From Gordonia amarae NBRC 15530 (GTDB taxonomy: Bacteria; Actinomycetota; Actinomycetes; Mycobacteriales; Mycobacteriaceae): DNA of 64,000 bases. Shown piece by piece: positions 54,225 to 62,060 of the stretch. The position numbers and the translations under genes are program-made. The notes beneath the pieces were generated by a model. It saw only the letters and a program-made list of their open reading frames with translations, had not been told where the DNA came from and did not search any database. Location of the stretch: NCBI RefSeq assembly GCF_000241345.1, contig NZ_BAED01000072.1, forward strand, positions 18,344 through 82,343, given 5' to 3'. The first letter of the stretch is position 1; every line of letters starts with the position of its first letter.

Positions 54225-54686
54225 TCACCAATAACCGTCGGGATCGACCTCTGGTGACTCGGCCGGGATGATGCCCTCGGCCACGCCGTGATCGATGCTC
54301 GCCGACATCCGGGAGCAGGTTGGCATGAGTGCCGGATTGCCCCCGGTCTGCCGGAGCCGTTCGAGCTCACCGCATTTGGCCCGCGCCTCGGAGTTCCACT
54401 GCACACTCGTGTGGTACGAGCTGGTCTTTTTCACCAGCACGCAGGCATGACAGCTCCGGCACTCGATCTCGGTCATGCCGCCGCGCAGGTAGTGCTCGCG
54501 GTCGCCCGCGGTGGCGCGGGCGACCGCCGCGGCGTGCTCGGGGTCGCCCGCGAAATCCGGTGCCTTGGCCCAGGAATTGCGGCGCACGGCGGCGCTGGGT
54601 GCGGCCGTTTCGACAGGCGGGGTGCCGGAAGACGGGGCACCGGAAGAGGAGCCGGACCGGCCGGTGGAATCCATGGTGCGGGTCAT
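54225..54686 (-). CDS. Protein of unknown function linked to kshA (Rv3527-like)
   Basis: A 153-residue protein. A disordered Ser/Gly/Pro N-terminus is followed by RNSWAKAPDFAGDPEHAAAVARATAGDREHYLRGG and a conserved centre TEIECRSCHACVLVKKTSSYHTSVQWN with a CxxCxxC-like set. The cysteines could bind a metal or cluster. It follows kshA by 35 bases on the same strand, as Rv3527 follows Rv3526, so it may assist KshA; this is inference. No Rieske or ferredoxin fold is evident. Confidence 0.75.
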   Translation of the reverse strand: MTRTMDSTGRSGSSSGAPSSGTPPVETAAPSAAVRRNSWAKAPDFAGDPEHAAAVARATAGDREHYLRGGMTEIECRSCHACVLVKKTSSYHTSVQWNSEARAKCGELERLRQTGGNPALMPTCSRMSASIDHGVAEGIIPAESPEVDPDGYW

Positions 54687-54721
54687 CGTGGTGCCTTTCG
54701 TCTTTCCGGGTGGCCGCAGCG

Positions 54722-55924
54722 TCAGCCGGCCGTGCTGCCCGCGCCGACCCCTTCGGCCTCACGGGCGGCCTTCTCCTCCTCCTTACGGCGAAGGTTCTCC
54801 TGCACTTCGATGTTCCAGTTCTCGACGGCCTTGGTGGTGTCGATCTCGTACTCGAACCGCTGCGTCATGTCGTCGGAGACGTCGGCCTTGTCGACGTAGA
54901 ACTGCTCGTACCAGCGGCGCAGCTGATAGACCGGCCCGTCCTCCTCCACCAGCAGCGGATTCTCGATGCGGGTCTTGTTCTTCCAGATCTCCACGTCCTG
55001 CAGGAAACCCACCTCGATACCCTTGGTGATCTTCTGGACCATCTTCTCGGCCTGCGCGGGGGTCAGCCCCTCGGGGATCTTGGCCATCACGCCGAACATC
55101 AGGACGAACGAGTTCGAGTCGATGGGGTAGTGGCAGTTGGTGAGGATGGTCTCGATGGCGAATCCGCCGTAGTACTGGACCATCGGGTTGAGCATGTACG
55201 ACGGTCCGTAGTACGCGGCGATCGATTCCAGCTTGCTGTCGACGTAGTTGCTGCCGCCCAGGTCGACGTCGGGCCGGCCGTGTGAGCGCATGTACTGCGC
55301 GGCGGTCTCTCCCTCGAAGACATTCTTGAAATAGTCCGGCAGGGCGTAGTGCACGTAGAAGAAGTGCGCCATGTCCACGACGTTGTCGATGATCTCGCGG
55401 CAGTTGGAGCCCTCGATCACCATGCGGTTCCAGGTCCACCCGGTCCACGTGTCCGAACCGACCTCGGTCAGTTCGGGGATGATGACCTCTTCCGGCGCCG
55501 GGTTGCCCTCGGGGTCGTTGTAGACGAACACCTGCCCGTTGCGGATCATCGTCTGCCAGGTGCGGGTCTTGGCGAGCTTGGGGCTGCGCTTGGCGTAGGG
55601 CACACCGGCGCAGCGGCCGTTACCCTTCCACTTCCAGCCGTGGAACGGGCAGGCCACGTTGCCGTCGCGGATCTGGCCCTGCGACAGGTCGCCGCCCATG
55701 TGCCGGCAGTAGGCGTCGAGGACGTTGATCTGTCCCTCGTCGTCGGCCCACACCACGAGTTTGGTGCCGAAGACCTCGACGGAGTGTGGTTTGCCGTCGG
55801 TGAATTCCTCGACGAGACCGAGGCAGTGCCAGCCGCGGGCGAAGCGGGTCGGGGGTGTTCCGGTGTCGATCTCCCGGTATTCGCGCTGGGGGCCGGCAGC
55901 GGCGGAGGTCTGTGTTCCAGACAT
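54722..55924 (-). CDS. kshA: 3-ketosteroid 9alpha-hydroxylase, oxygenase component KshA
   Basis: Rieske non-heme-iron monooxygenase that hydroxylates C9 of 3-ketosteroids, leading to ring B opening. It has 400 residues. The Rieske ligands are in DAYCRHMGGDL and CPFHGWKW near residues 66-90, and the mononuclear iron site is in DNVVDMAHFFYVHYALPDYF. A charged C-terminal helix ends the protein. The ATG at 55924 is preferred because GGAG lies seven bases upstream; an in-frame ATG at 55939 overlaps that ribosome-binding site. The reductase KshB is not in the window. Confidence 0.95.
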   Translation of the reverse strand: MSGTQTSAAAGPQREYREIDTGTPPTRFARGWHCLGLVEEFTDGKPHSVEVFGTKLVVWADDEGQINVLDAYCRHMGGDLSQGQIRDGNVACPFHGWKWKGNGRCAGVPYAKRSPKLAKTRTWQTMIRNGQVFVYNDPEGNPAPEEVIIPELTEVGSDTWTGWTWNRMVIEGSNCREIIDNVVDMAHFFYVHYALPDYFKNVFEGETAAQYMRSHGRPDVDLGGSNYVDSKLESIAAYYGPSYMLNPMVQYYGGFAIETILTNCHYPIDSNSFVLMFGVMAKIPEGLTPAQAEKMVQKITKGIEVGFLQDVEIWKNKTRIENPLLVEEDGPVYQLRRWYEQFYVDKADVSDDMTQRFEYEIDTTKAVENWNIEVQENLRRKEEEKAAREAEGVGAGSTAG

Positions 55925-55978
55925 CGTCGGGATCTCCATCCTGATTTCGGTGACGGGTCTAAGCTACGTCCGCCATAC

Positions 55979-55992
55979 TAGAACACGTTACA
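55979..55992 (-). promoter_or_regulatory. KstR box for kshA
   Basis: TAGAACACGTTACA carries the AACnnGTT core. On the minus strand TAGTAT, a -10 candidate, overlaps its end 51 bases before the kshA ATG. Confidence 0.82.
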
Positions 55993-56070
55993 GATTTGCG
56001 GCAGCCCACATGCCACCTATGGGCAATTGGTCCTGGCAGGAGCTATTGCGGGGTAGTGCTCGACAAGAAA

Positions 56071-56084
56071 TAGAACGTGTTCTA
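56071..56084 (+). promoter_or_regulatory. Perfect palindromic-core KstR box for hsaA
   Basis: TAGAACGTGTTCTA matches TnnAACnnGTTnnA fully. TAATCT (56083-56088) overlaps it as a -10 candidate, giving an ~80-base leader before hsaA. The box is 92 bases from the kshA box, so the divergent genes have separate operators. Confidence 0.86.
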
Positions 56085-56172
56085 ATCTGGGAAGCGATCA
56101 ACCGTCGGTGAGCGTCCGGGCGTCCGAGATGAACCGCGCCGGGCGACCGAACGCAATTGAAGGAGCAGGCAG

Positions 56173-57381
56173 ATGCCAGCAGGCCGTTCACAGCTAAACA
56201 GCGGAGTCCGCAGCGCCGACGCGCAGCGGGTTCTCGACAACATCAGCGCGTTGCTTCCGGAGATCGAACAGCGCGCCGCGCGGACCGAGGAACTGCGCAG
56301 GATGCCGGAGGAGACGGTCCGCGACCTCGATGAGGCGGGCTTCTTCAAGCTCATGCAGCCCGAGCAGTGGGGTGGCTATCAGGTCGACCCGGTCAGCTTC
56401 TACGAGGCCGTGCGGCGACTGGCGAGCGCGTGCGGATCCACCGGCTGGGTCGCGGGCATCATCGGCATCCACAACTGGCACCTCGGGCTGTTCGAGCAGC
56501 AGGCTCAGGAAGACGTGTGGGGTGCCGACCCGTCGGTCCGCATCTCTTCCTCGTACGCCCCGATGGGTATGGGCGAGGTCGTCGATGGCGGCTACAAGGT
56601 CAACGGCAACTGGGCGTTCTCGTCGGGCTGCGACATCGCCGACTGGGCGTTCGTCGGTGGCCCGGTGATCAAGGACGGCCGCCCGGTCGACTTCGTGAGC
56701 TTCCTCATCCCGCGTTCGGACTACACCATCAAGGACGTCTGGCACGTGGTCGGCCTCAAGGGCACCGGCTCCAACACCCTCGAGGTAAAGGACGTGTTCG
56801 TGCCCCGGCACCGCGTCCTGAGCATGCGCACCATGGCCAACTACGAGAGCCCCGGCCTCGAGCGCAACACCGCTCCGGTCTACAAGATGCCGTGGGGCAC
56901 CATCCATCCCAGCACCATCTCCACGCCGATCGTCGGCATGGCCTACGGCGCCTACAACGCGCACGTCGAGCACCAGGGCAAGCGGGTGCGTGCCGCCTAC
57001 GCGGGCGAGAAGAGCAAGGATGATCCGTTCGCCAAGGTCCGTATCGCCGCTGCCGCCAGCGACATCGACGCCGCGTGGCGCCAGCTGTCGGGCAACCTGC
57101 AGGACGAATACGACCTGATCCTCGCCGGCGAGGAGATCCCGATGGAACTGCGCCTGGCCGCCCGCCGCGACCAGGTCCGCGCCACCGCCCGCGCCGTCGC
57201 CTCCATCGACCTGCTCTTCGAGAATTCCGGCGGCGGGGCCCTCAACCTCGACTCGCCCATCCAGCGGTTCTGGCGCGACGCCCACGGCGGCCGCGTGCAC
57301 GCCGCCAACGATCCCGAGCGCGCCTACACCGCCTTCGGCAACGGCGAGTTCGGCATCCCCATCGGCGACTCGATGGTCTGA
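56173..57381 (+). CDS. hsaA: 3-HSA hydroxylase, oxygenase subunit HsaA
   Basis: Flavin-dependent monooxygenase with the acyl-CoA dehydrogenase fold that hydroxylates 3-HSA to the catechol 3,4-DHSA using reduced flavin from HsaB. It has 402 residues. Segments matching the family are LDEAGFFKLMQPEQWGGYQVDPVSFYEAVRRLASACGSTGWVAG, GYKVNGNWAFSSGCDIADWAFVGG and VWHVVGLKGTGSNTLEV. The ATG follows GAAGGAG. hsaC follows after 47 bases. Confidence 0.94.
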   Translation: MPAGRSQLNSGVRSADAQRVLDNISALLPEIEQRAARTEELRRMPEETVRDLDEAGFFKLMQPEQWGGYQVDPVSFYEAVRRLASACGSTGWVAGIIGIHNWHLGLFEQQAQEDVWGADPSVRISSSYAPMGMGEVVDGGYKVNGNWAFSSGCDIADWAFVGGPVIKDGRPVDFVSFLIPRSDYTIKDVWHVVGLKGTGSNTLEVKDVFVPRHRVLSMRTMANYESPGLERNTAPVYKMPWGTIHPSTISTPIVGMAYGAYNAHVEHQGKRVRAAYAGEKSKDDPFAKVRIAAAASDIDAAWRQLSGNLQDEYDLILAGEEIPMELRLAARRDQVRATARAVASIDLLFENSGGGALNLDSPIQRFWRDAHGGRVHAANDPERAYTAFGNGEFGIPIGDSMV

Positions 57382-57428
57382 TCGCCCACCGAATCGACAG
57401 CAGCGAAACCACAAGCAGGAGAGGAACA

Positions 57429-58340
57429 ATGACCGAAGACAGCCCGATCCGGTCACTGGGTTACATGCGCATCGAGGCGACGGACATCGCCGCGTGGCGC
57501 GACTACGGACTCAAGGTCCTGGGCATGGTCGAGGGCAAGGGCGCCAACCCCGACAACCTCTACCTGCGGATGGACGATTTCCCTGCCCGTCTGGTGATCG
57601 TCCCGTCCGACCGCGACCACCTGGGCAGTGCCGGCTGGGAGTGTCCCAATGCCGCTGCCCTGCAAGATGTCCGGGACAGGTTGTCGGCGGCCGGGGTGAT
57701 CTTCCGCGAGGGCAAGGACGAGGAGCTCGCCGACCGCTGCGTCGTCGAGATGATCGTCTTCGACGATCCAGCCGGCAACACCCAGGAGGTGTTCCACGGG
57801 GTGGCGCTGCAACACCGGCGGATCGTCAGCCCGTACGGGCACCGGTTCGTCACCGGTGAGCAGGGCCTCGGTCACGTCGTGCTCACCTGCCCGGACGACA
57901 AGGCGACGCTCGAGTTCTACCGCGACGTCCTCGGCTTCCGCCTGCGCGATTCGATGCGGCTGCCGGGCGAACTCGCCGGCCGGGAACCGGGCAGTTCGGT
58001 GTGGCTGCGGTTCCTCGGCTGCAACCCGCGCCATCACTCGCTGGCGTTCCTGCCGCTGCCCAACCCCACCGGCATCGTGCACCTGATGGTGGAGGTCGAG
58101 AACTCCGACGACGTCGGCCTGGCCCTCGACCGCGCGCTGCGCAAGAAGGTGCCGATGTCGGCGTCCCTCGGCCGGCACGTCAACGACAAGATGCTGTCCT
58201 TCTACATGAAGACCCCGGGCGGATTCGACGTCGAATTCGGTTGCGAGGGAATGACTGTGGAGGACGACACCTGGGTAGCCCGCGAATCGACGGCGGCCAG
58301 CCTGTGGGGCCACGACTTCACCATCGGATACAAGGGCTGA
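57429..58340 (+). CDS. hsaC: 3,4-DHSA extradiol dioxygenase HsaC
   Basis: Fe(II) meta-cleavage dioxygenase that opens steroid ring A. It has 303 residues in two vicinal-oxygen-chelate repeats. The iron ligands in the C-terminal domain are His in QGLGHVVLTC, His in PRHHSLAFLPL and Glu in FDVEFGCEG. The ATG follows GGAGAGGAAC. In M. tuberculosis hsaD lies between hsaA and hsaC; here it is missing from that place and from the whole window. Confidence 0.95.
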   Translation: MTEDSPIRSLGYMRIEATDIAAWRDYGLKVLGMVEGKGANPDNLYLRMDDFPARLVIVPSDRDHLGSAGWECPNAAALQDVRDRLSAAGVIFREGKDEELADRCVVEMIVFDDPAGNTQEVFHGVALQHRRIVSPYGHRFVTGEQGLGHVVLTCPDDKATLEFYRDVLGFRLRDSMRLPGELAGREPGSSVWLRFLGCNPRHHSLAFLPLPNPTGIVHLMVEVENSDDVGLALDRALRKKVPMSASLGRHVNDKMLSFYMKTPGGFDVEFGCEGMTVEDDTWVARESTAASLWGHDFTIGYKG

Positions 58341-58344
58341 ATCG

Positions 58345-58917
58345 GTGAGCCACTCGCCGTACGGTACCTCCGACTTCACGTCCCGGCAGTTCCGCACCGC
58401 GATGGGGCAGTTCTGCACGGGCGTGACGGTCATCTCCACGATCAACGGCGACGGCGCGCCGGTCGGTTTCGCCTGCCAGTCCTTCGCCGCGCTGTCGCTC
58501 GACCCGCCGCTGGTGCTGTTCTGCCCGATGAAGACCTCCCGCAGCTGGAAGGTCATCGAGGAGACCGGCAAGTTCGTGGTCAACGTGCTGGCCAACCGGC
58601 AGCAGGAGGTCAGCGCGACCTTCGGCGCCCCGGGCGACGACAAGTTCGCGTCGATCACCTGGGACCAGTCGCCGGCCGGACTGCCGGTGATCCGGCACTG
58701 CCTGACCTGGGTCGAATGCGACGTCGAGCGGGTGGAGGACGGCGGCGACCACCACATCGTCATCGGCCGCGCCCGCACCCTCGGTGAGGTCCTGCAGGAC
58801 AAGCCACTGCTGTTCTACCGGGGTGGCTACCTGTCCACCGAACACCCGCGCGTCCATCCCGCCGACGCCGAGCTCGAGGAATTCCTCACCTGGAACGGCA
58901 CCGACACCTGGCTCTGA
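58345..58917 (+). CDS. hsaB: Flavin reductase HsaB
   Basis: NADH:flavin reductase partner of HsaA, 190 residues. The flavin-reductase-like signature is FRTAMGQFCTGVTVISTINGDGAPVGFACQSFAALSLDPPLVLFCPMK, and GDHHIVIGRARTL and PLLFYRGGYLSTE are at the end. The GTG is four bases after hsaC. The C-terminal segment is typical of HsaB-like proteins. Its product, reduced flavin, diffuses to HsaA. Confidence 0.93.
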   Translation: MSHSPYGTSDFTSRQFRTAMGQFCTGVTVISTINGDGAPVGFACQSFAALSLDPPLVLFCPMKTSRSWKVIEETGKFVVNVLANRQQEVSATFGAPGDDKFASITWDQSPAGLPVIRHCLTWVECDVERVEDGGDHHIVIGRARTLGEVLQDKPLLFYRGGYLSTEHPRVHPADAELEEFLTWNGTDTWL

Positions 58918-58935
58918 TGGGGTACACAAGACACT

Positions 58936-60114
58936 ATGACCAGTGACGTGACCGCGCCGCTCACCGCGGCGATCACCGAGGCCGAAAAGCTCATCACGGC
59001 AGCCGAATTCATCGACACCGAACTCGACCTGGCCGATGGTCTGGACTACCTCGCGGGCAGTATCGCCGCGGTGATCCAGCTGGCGCGGGCACGGCAACGC
59101 TCGCATCCCAACTTCGTCACCTCGACGGGGCCGAGCACCAAGATGGGCCTGGACAACCCCGACACCCTCTACTACCACGCCGACATCGAACCGGGCGGCA
59201 CGTACGAGGTGCGCGGAACCCGCGGCAGCACCGTCGATCTCAGCTTCCAGATCCTGCGCGGGGATTACACCGCCACCAACGTCCCCGGCGGCGACGACGC
59301 CTTCGACGACCGCCGCATCACCATCGCCGCCGACGGCTCCTTCACCCTCACCTTCGGCCCGGAACCCGAGGGGGAAAGGCCCGACAACTACTTCGTCCTC
59401 GGTGAGGGTGCGTCGATGCTGGCGGTGCGCGAGGTGTACGGCGACTGGACCGAACGCAAGGGCTCGATCTCGATTCAGCGCGTCGACACCCGCGGTACCG
59501 CACCGGCGGAGACCGACGTCGCCAAGGCGAGTCGCCGGTTCGCGGTGGCGGGCAAGATGCTGCTGTCCCGCATCAACACCTGGTTCAACTTCCCGAAATG
59601 GTTCTACCTCGATGAACCGGTCAACACCTTCACCCCGCCGCGGCTCACCCCGGGCGGTCTGCGCACCCAGTTCTCCTCGGTCGGCCACTACCGGCTCGCC
59701 GACGACGAGGCGATGATCATCACGGTGCCCCGCTCGAACGCCCCGTACCAGGGCTTTCAGCTCGGCAGCATGTGGTACATCTCTCTCGACTACGTCAACC
59801 ACCAGACCAGCCTCAATTCCCATCAGGCACAGGTGGATTCGGACGGAATGATCCGGCTGGTGGTGTCCGCGCGCAACCCGGGCGTCGCCAACTGGATCGA
59901 GACCACCGGCCGCTCCCGCGGCATCCTGCAGTTCCGCTGGCAGCGCGTCGACGAGCCGATCGGTCCCGAGCTGGGGCCGTCGGCGCAGGTCATCGCCTTC
60001 GAGGACATCCCGCTCCACCTGCCGGACTACGCCACCAACCAGATCGACGAGGCGGGCTGGGCTGAGCGCATCGCCGCCCGTCAGCAGGCGTTCGCCGACA
60101 GGATGCTCGGATGA
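58936..60114 (+). CDS. DUF1214-domain protein
   Basis: A 392-residue protein of unknown function. The C-terminal half (about 190-390) contains the DUF1214 pattern: GHYRLADDEAMIITVPRSNAPYQGFQLGSMWYISLDYVNHQTSLNSHQAQVDSDG, then a region ending LQFRWQRVDEPIGP. The first ~60 residues are helical. It starts 18 bases after hsaB and overlaps the next SDR by four bases, so it is in the hsa operon. A lipid- or steroid-binding role is plausible but unsupported. Confidence 0.8.
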   Translation: MTSDVTAPLTAAITEAEKLITAAEFIDTELDLADGLDYLAGSIAAVIQLARARQRSHPNFVTSTGPSTKMGLDNPDTLYYHADIEPGGTYEVRGTRGSTVDLSFQILRGDYTATNVPGGDDAFDDRRITIAADGSFTLTFGPEPEGERPDNYFVLGEGASMLAVREVYGDWTERKGSISIQRVDTRGTAPAETDVAKASRRFAVAGKMLLSRINTWFNFPKWFYLDEPVNTFTPPRLTPGGLRTQFSSVGHYRLADDEAMIITVPRSNAPYQGFQLGSMWYISLDYVNHQTSLNSHQAQVDSDGMIRLVVSARNPGVANWIETTGRSRGILQFRWQRVDEPIGPELGPSAQVIAFEDIPLHLPDYATNQIDEAGWAERIAARQQAFADRMLG

Positions 60115-60884
60115 CCGGGCTGCTCGCCGGCAAAGTTGTGGTGGTCTCGGGCGTCGGCCCCGGCCTGGGCAAGGCGATCTGCGCCCGCATGGCCGACAAT
60201 GGCGCCACCGTGGTGCTGGCCGCGCGCACCGAATCCCGGCTCACCGACATCGCCGCCTCGATCGGCGGGAACACCCTGGTGGTGCCCGCCGACATCACCG
60301 ACGACGCCGCCGTCGACAACCTGCGCGACCGCGTGATCGACACCTTCGGCCGGGCCGACGTGCTGGTCAACAACGCCTTCGCCCTCCCGTCGATGAAGCC
60401 GCTGGCCCGCACCGACTTCGACCAGATCACCTCGAGCCTGAATCTGACGGTGCTCGGCACGCTGCGGGTGATCAAGGCGTTCACCGATCCGCTCGCCGAC
60501 ACCTCCGGTGCAATCGTCAATATCAACTCGATGGTCATCCGTCATTCCGAACCCCGTTACGGCAGTTACAAACTCGCCAAGTCTGCGCTGCTGGCGATGT
60601 CACAGACACTGGCCACCGAACTGGGGGAGCGCGGCATCCGGATCAACTCGGTGGCCCCCGGTTACATCTGGGACGACCAGCTCAAGTGGTACTTCGGGCA
60701 GGTCGCCGAGAAGTACGGCATCACCCGCGAACAGGTCTACGAGCAGACCGCCGCGCGCAGCGACCTCAAGCGGCTGCCCGAACCCGACGAGATCGCCGAC
60801 GCCGTCGTCTTTCTCGCCTCGCCGATGGCCCGCGCCATCACCGGACACACCCTCGACGTGAACTGCGGTGAATACCATGACTGA
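60111..60884 (+). CDS. Short-chain dehydrogenase in the hsa operon
   Basis: SDR of 257 residues. The cofactor loop is VSGVGPGLGKAICARMA. NNAFALPS replaces the more usual NNAG. The catalytic set is INSMVIRHSEPRYGSYKLAKSA (Ser, Tyr, Lys), and VAPGYIWDDQL follows. ATGA overlap with the DUF1214 gene and an 8-base overlap with the sulfotransferase gene indicate a coupled set. It may interconvert a hydroxyl and ketone on a steroid-like substrate; that is inference. Confidence 0.87.
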   Translation: MTGLLAGKVVVVSGVGPGLGKAICARMADNGATVVLAARTESRLTDIAASIGGNTLVVPADITDDAAVDNLRDRVIDTFGRADVLVNNAFALPSMKPLARTDFDQITSSLNLTVLGTLRVIKAFTDPLADTSGAIVNINSMVIRHSEPRYGSYKLAKSALLAMSQTLATELGERGIRINSVAPGYIWDDQLKWYFGQVAEKYGITREQVYEQTAARSDLKRLPEPDEIADAVVFLASPMARAITGHTLDVNCGEYHD

Positions 60885-62013
60885 CCGGACCTCGGTGGGC
60901 ACCGTCGACGACCTGCACGAGGCGGCGACCCGGACCACCGGGCTGACCGACTTCGGCGGCGACGAATACCTCGAACCGCTGCGGGTACTGCTGGATTCGT
61001 ATGCGCGGGAAGCGGATCTGACGCCCGAGGGCAGCAAGATGTCCCGCTTCTTCCTCAAAGGCGCGCTCATCGCCCGGCTGCTCAGCGAGGCGGCCTGGAC
61101 GGCCAACCCGGGTTACGCCGACGTCGAGATCCGCCGACCGGTCTTTGTGACCGGTCTGCCGCGCACCGGCACCACCGCTCTGCACCGGCTGCTCACCGCG
61201 GACCCGGCCCACCAGGGCCTGGAGATGTGGCTGACGCAGTGGCCGCAGCCCCGCCCGCCGCGCGAGAGCTGGGCCGACAACCCGGTGTTCGCCCAGCTCC
61301 AGGCGTCGTTCGCGCAGCACCACGTCGACGACCCCGAGTTCATGGGCCTGCACTACATGGCCGCCGACGAGGTGGAGGAATGCTGGCAGCTGCTGCGGCA
61401 GTCCGTCACGTCGGTGTCCTACGAGTGCCTGGCATATCTGCCCACGTACTCGCAGTGGCTGGCCGGCCAGGACTGGACCCCGGCGTATGCGCGGCACCGC
61501 AAGAACCTGCAGCTCATCGGGTTGAACGACCCCGGCCGCCGGTGGGTGCTGAAGAACCCGAGCCACCTGTTCGCCCTCGACGCACTGCTGCAGGTGTACC
61601 CGGACGCGCTGGTGATCCAGACCCACCGGGCACCCGAGACCATCATCGCCTCGGCGTGCAGCCTCGCCGAGCACGCCACCCAGGGCTGGTCGGACACGTT
61701 CACCGGAGCGACCCTGGGCCGGGCGCAGCTCGACCTGTGGTCGCGTGGCCTGCGCGTATTCAACGAATCACGCGCCCGGCACAACCCCGACCAGTTCCTC
61801 GACATCGACTTCGCCGACCTGCGCGGTGACCCGATGGGCACCGTCGAACGCGTCTACTCGGCGCTCGACACGCCGATGTCCGATGCCGCACGCGCAGGTG
61901 TGCTCGCGCTCGACGAGGAGAGCAAAACCGGTGCCCGGGCGCCGAGCCACACCTACTCGCTCGCCGACTACGGCCTCGACGCCGACGACGTGACCCGCGC
62001 GTTCGGCGACTGA
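60877..62013 (+). CDS. Sulfotransferase-family protein
   Basis: A 378-residue protein of the PAPS-dependent sulfotransferase superfamily common in mycobacteria. The 5'-phosphosulfate loop is VFVTGLPRTGTTALHRLL near residue 90. The 3'-phosphate region is likely around QTHRAPETIIASACSLAEHA, and WVLKNPSHLFALDALLQVYPDA is a family core segment. The ATG at 60877 overlaps the SDR 3' end. Acceptor unknown. Coupling to SDR and DUF1214 genes suggests modification of a hydroxylated lipid or steroid. Confidence 0.85.
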   Translation: MTDRTSVGTVDDLHEAATRTTGLTDFGGDEYLEPLRVLLDSYAREADLTPEGSKMSRFFLKGALIARLLSEAAWTANPGYADVEIRRPVFVTGLPRTGTTALHRLLTADPAHQGLEMWLTQWPQPRPPRESWADNPVFAQLQASFAQHHVDDPEFMGLHYMAADEVEECWQLLRQSVTSVSYECLAYLPTYSQWLAGQDWTPAYARHRKNLQLIGLNDPGRRWVLKNPSHLFALDALLQVYPDALVIQTHRAPETIIASACSLAEHATQGWSDTFTGATLGRAQLDLWSRGLRVFNESRARHNPDQFLDIDFADLRGDPMGTVERVYSALDTPMSDAARAGVLALDEESKTGARAPSHTYSLADYGLDADDVTRAFGD

Positions 62014-62047
62014 CACGCTGCCGATTCCGCCCCGGAACCGCATACGG

Positions 62048-62053
62048 TAAGAC
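62048..62053 (+). promoter_or_regulatory. -10 element for the last acyl-CoA ligase, putative leaderless start
   Basis: TAAGAC ends seven bases before the ATG at 62061 with no Shine-Dalgarno between, matching the spacing seen at other candidate leaderless starts in the window. Confidence 0.4.
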
Positions 62054-62060
62054 TGTTGGT

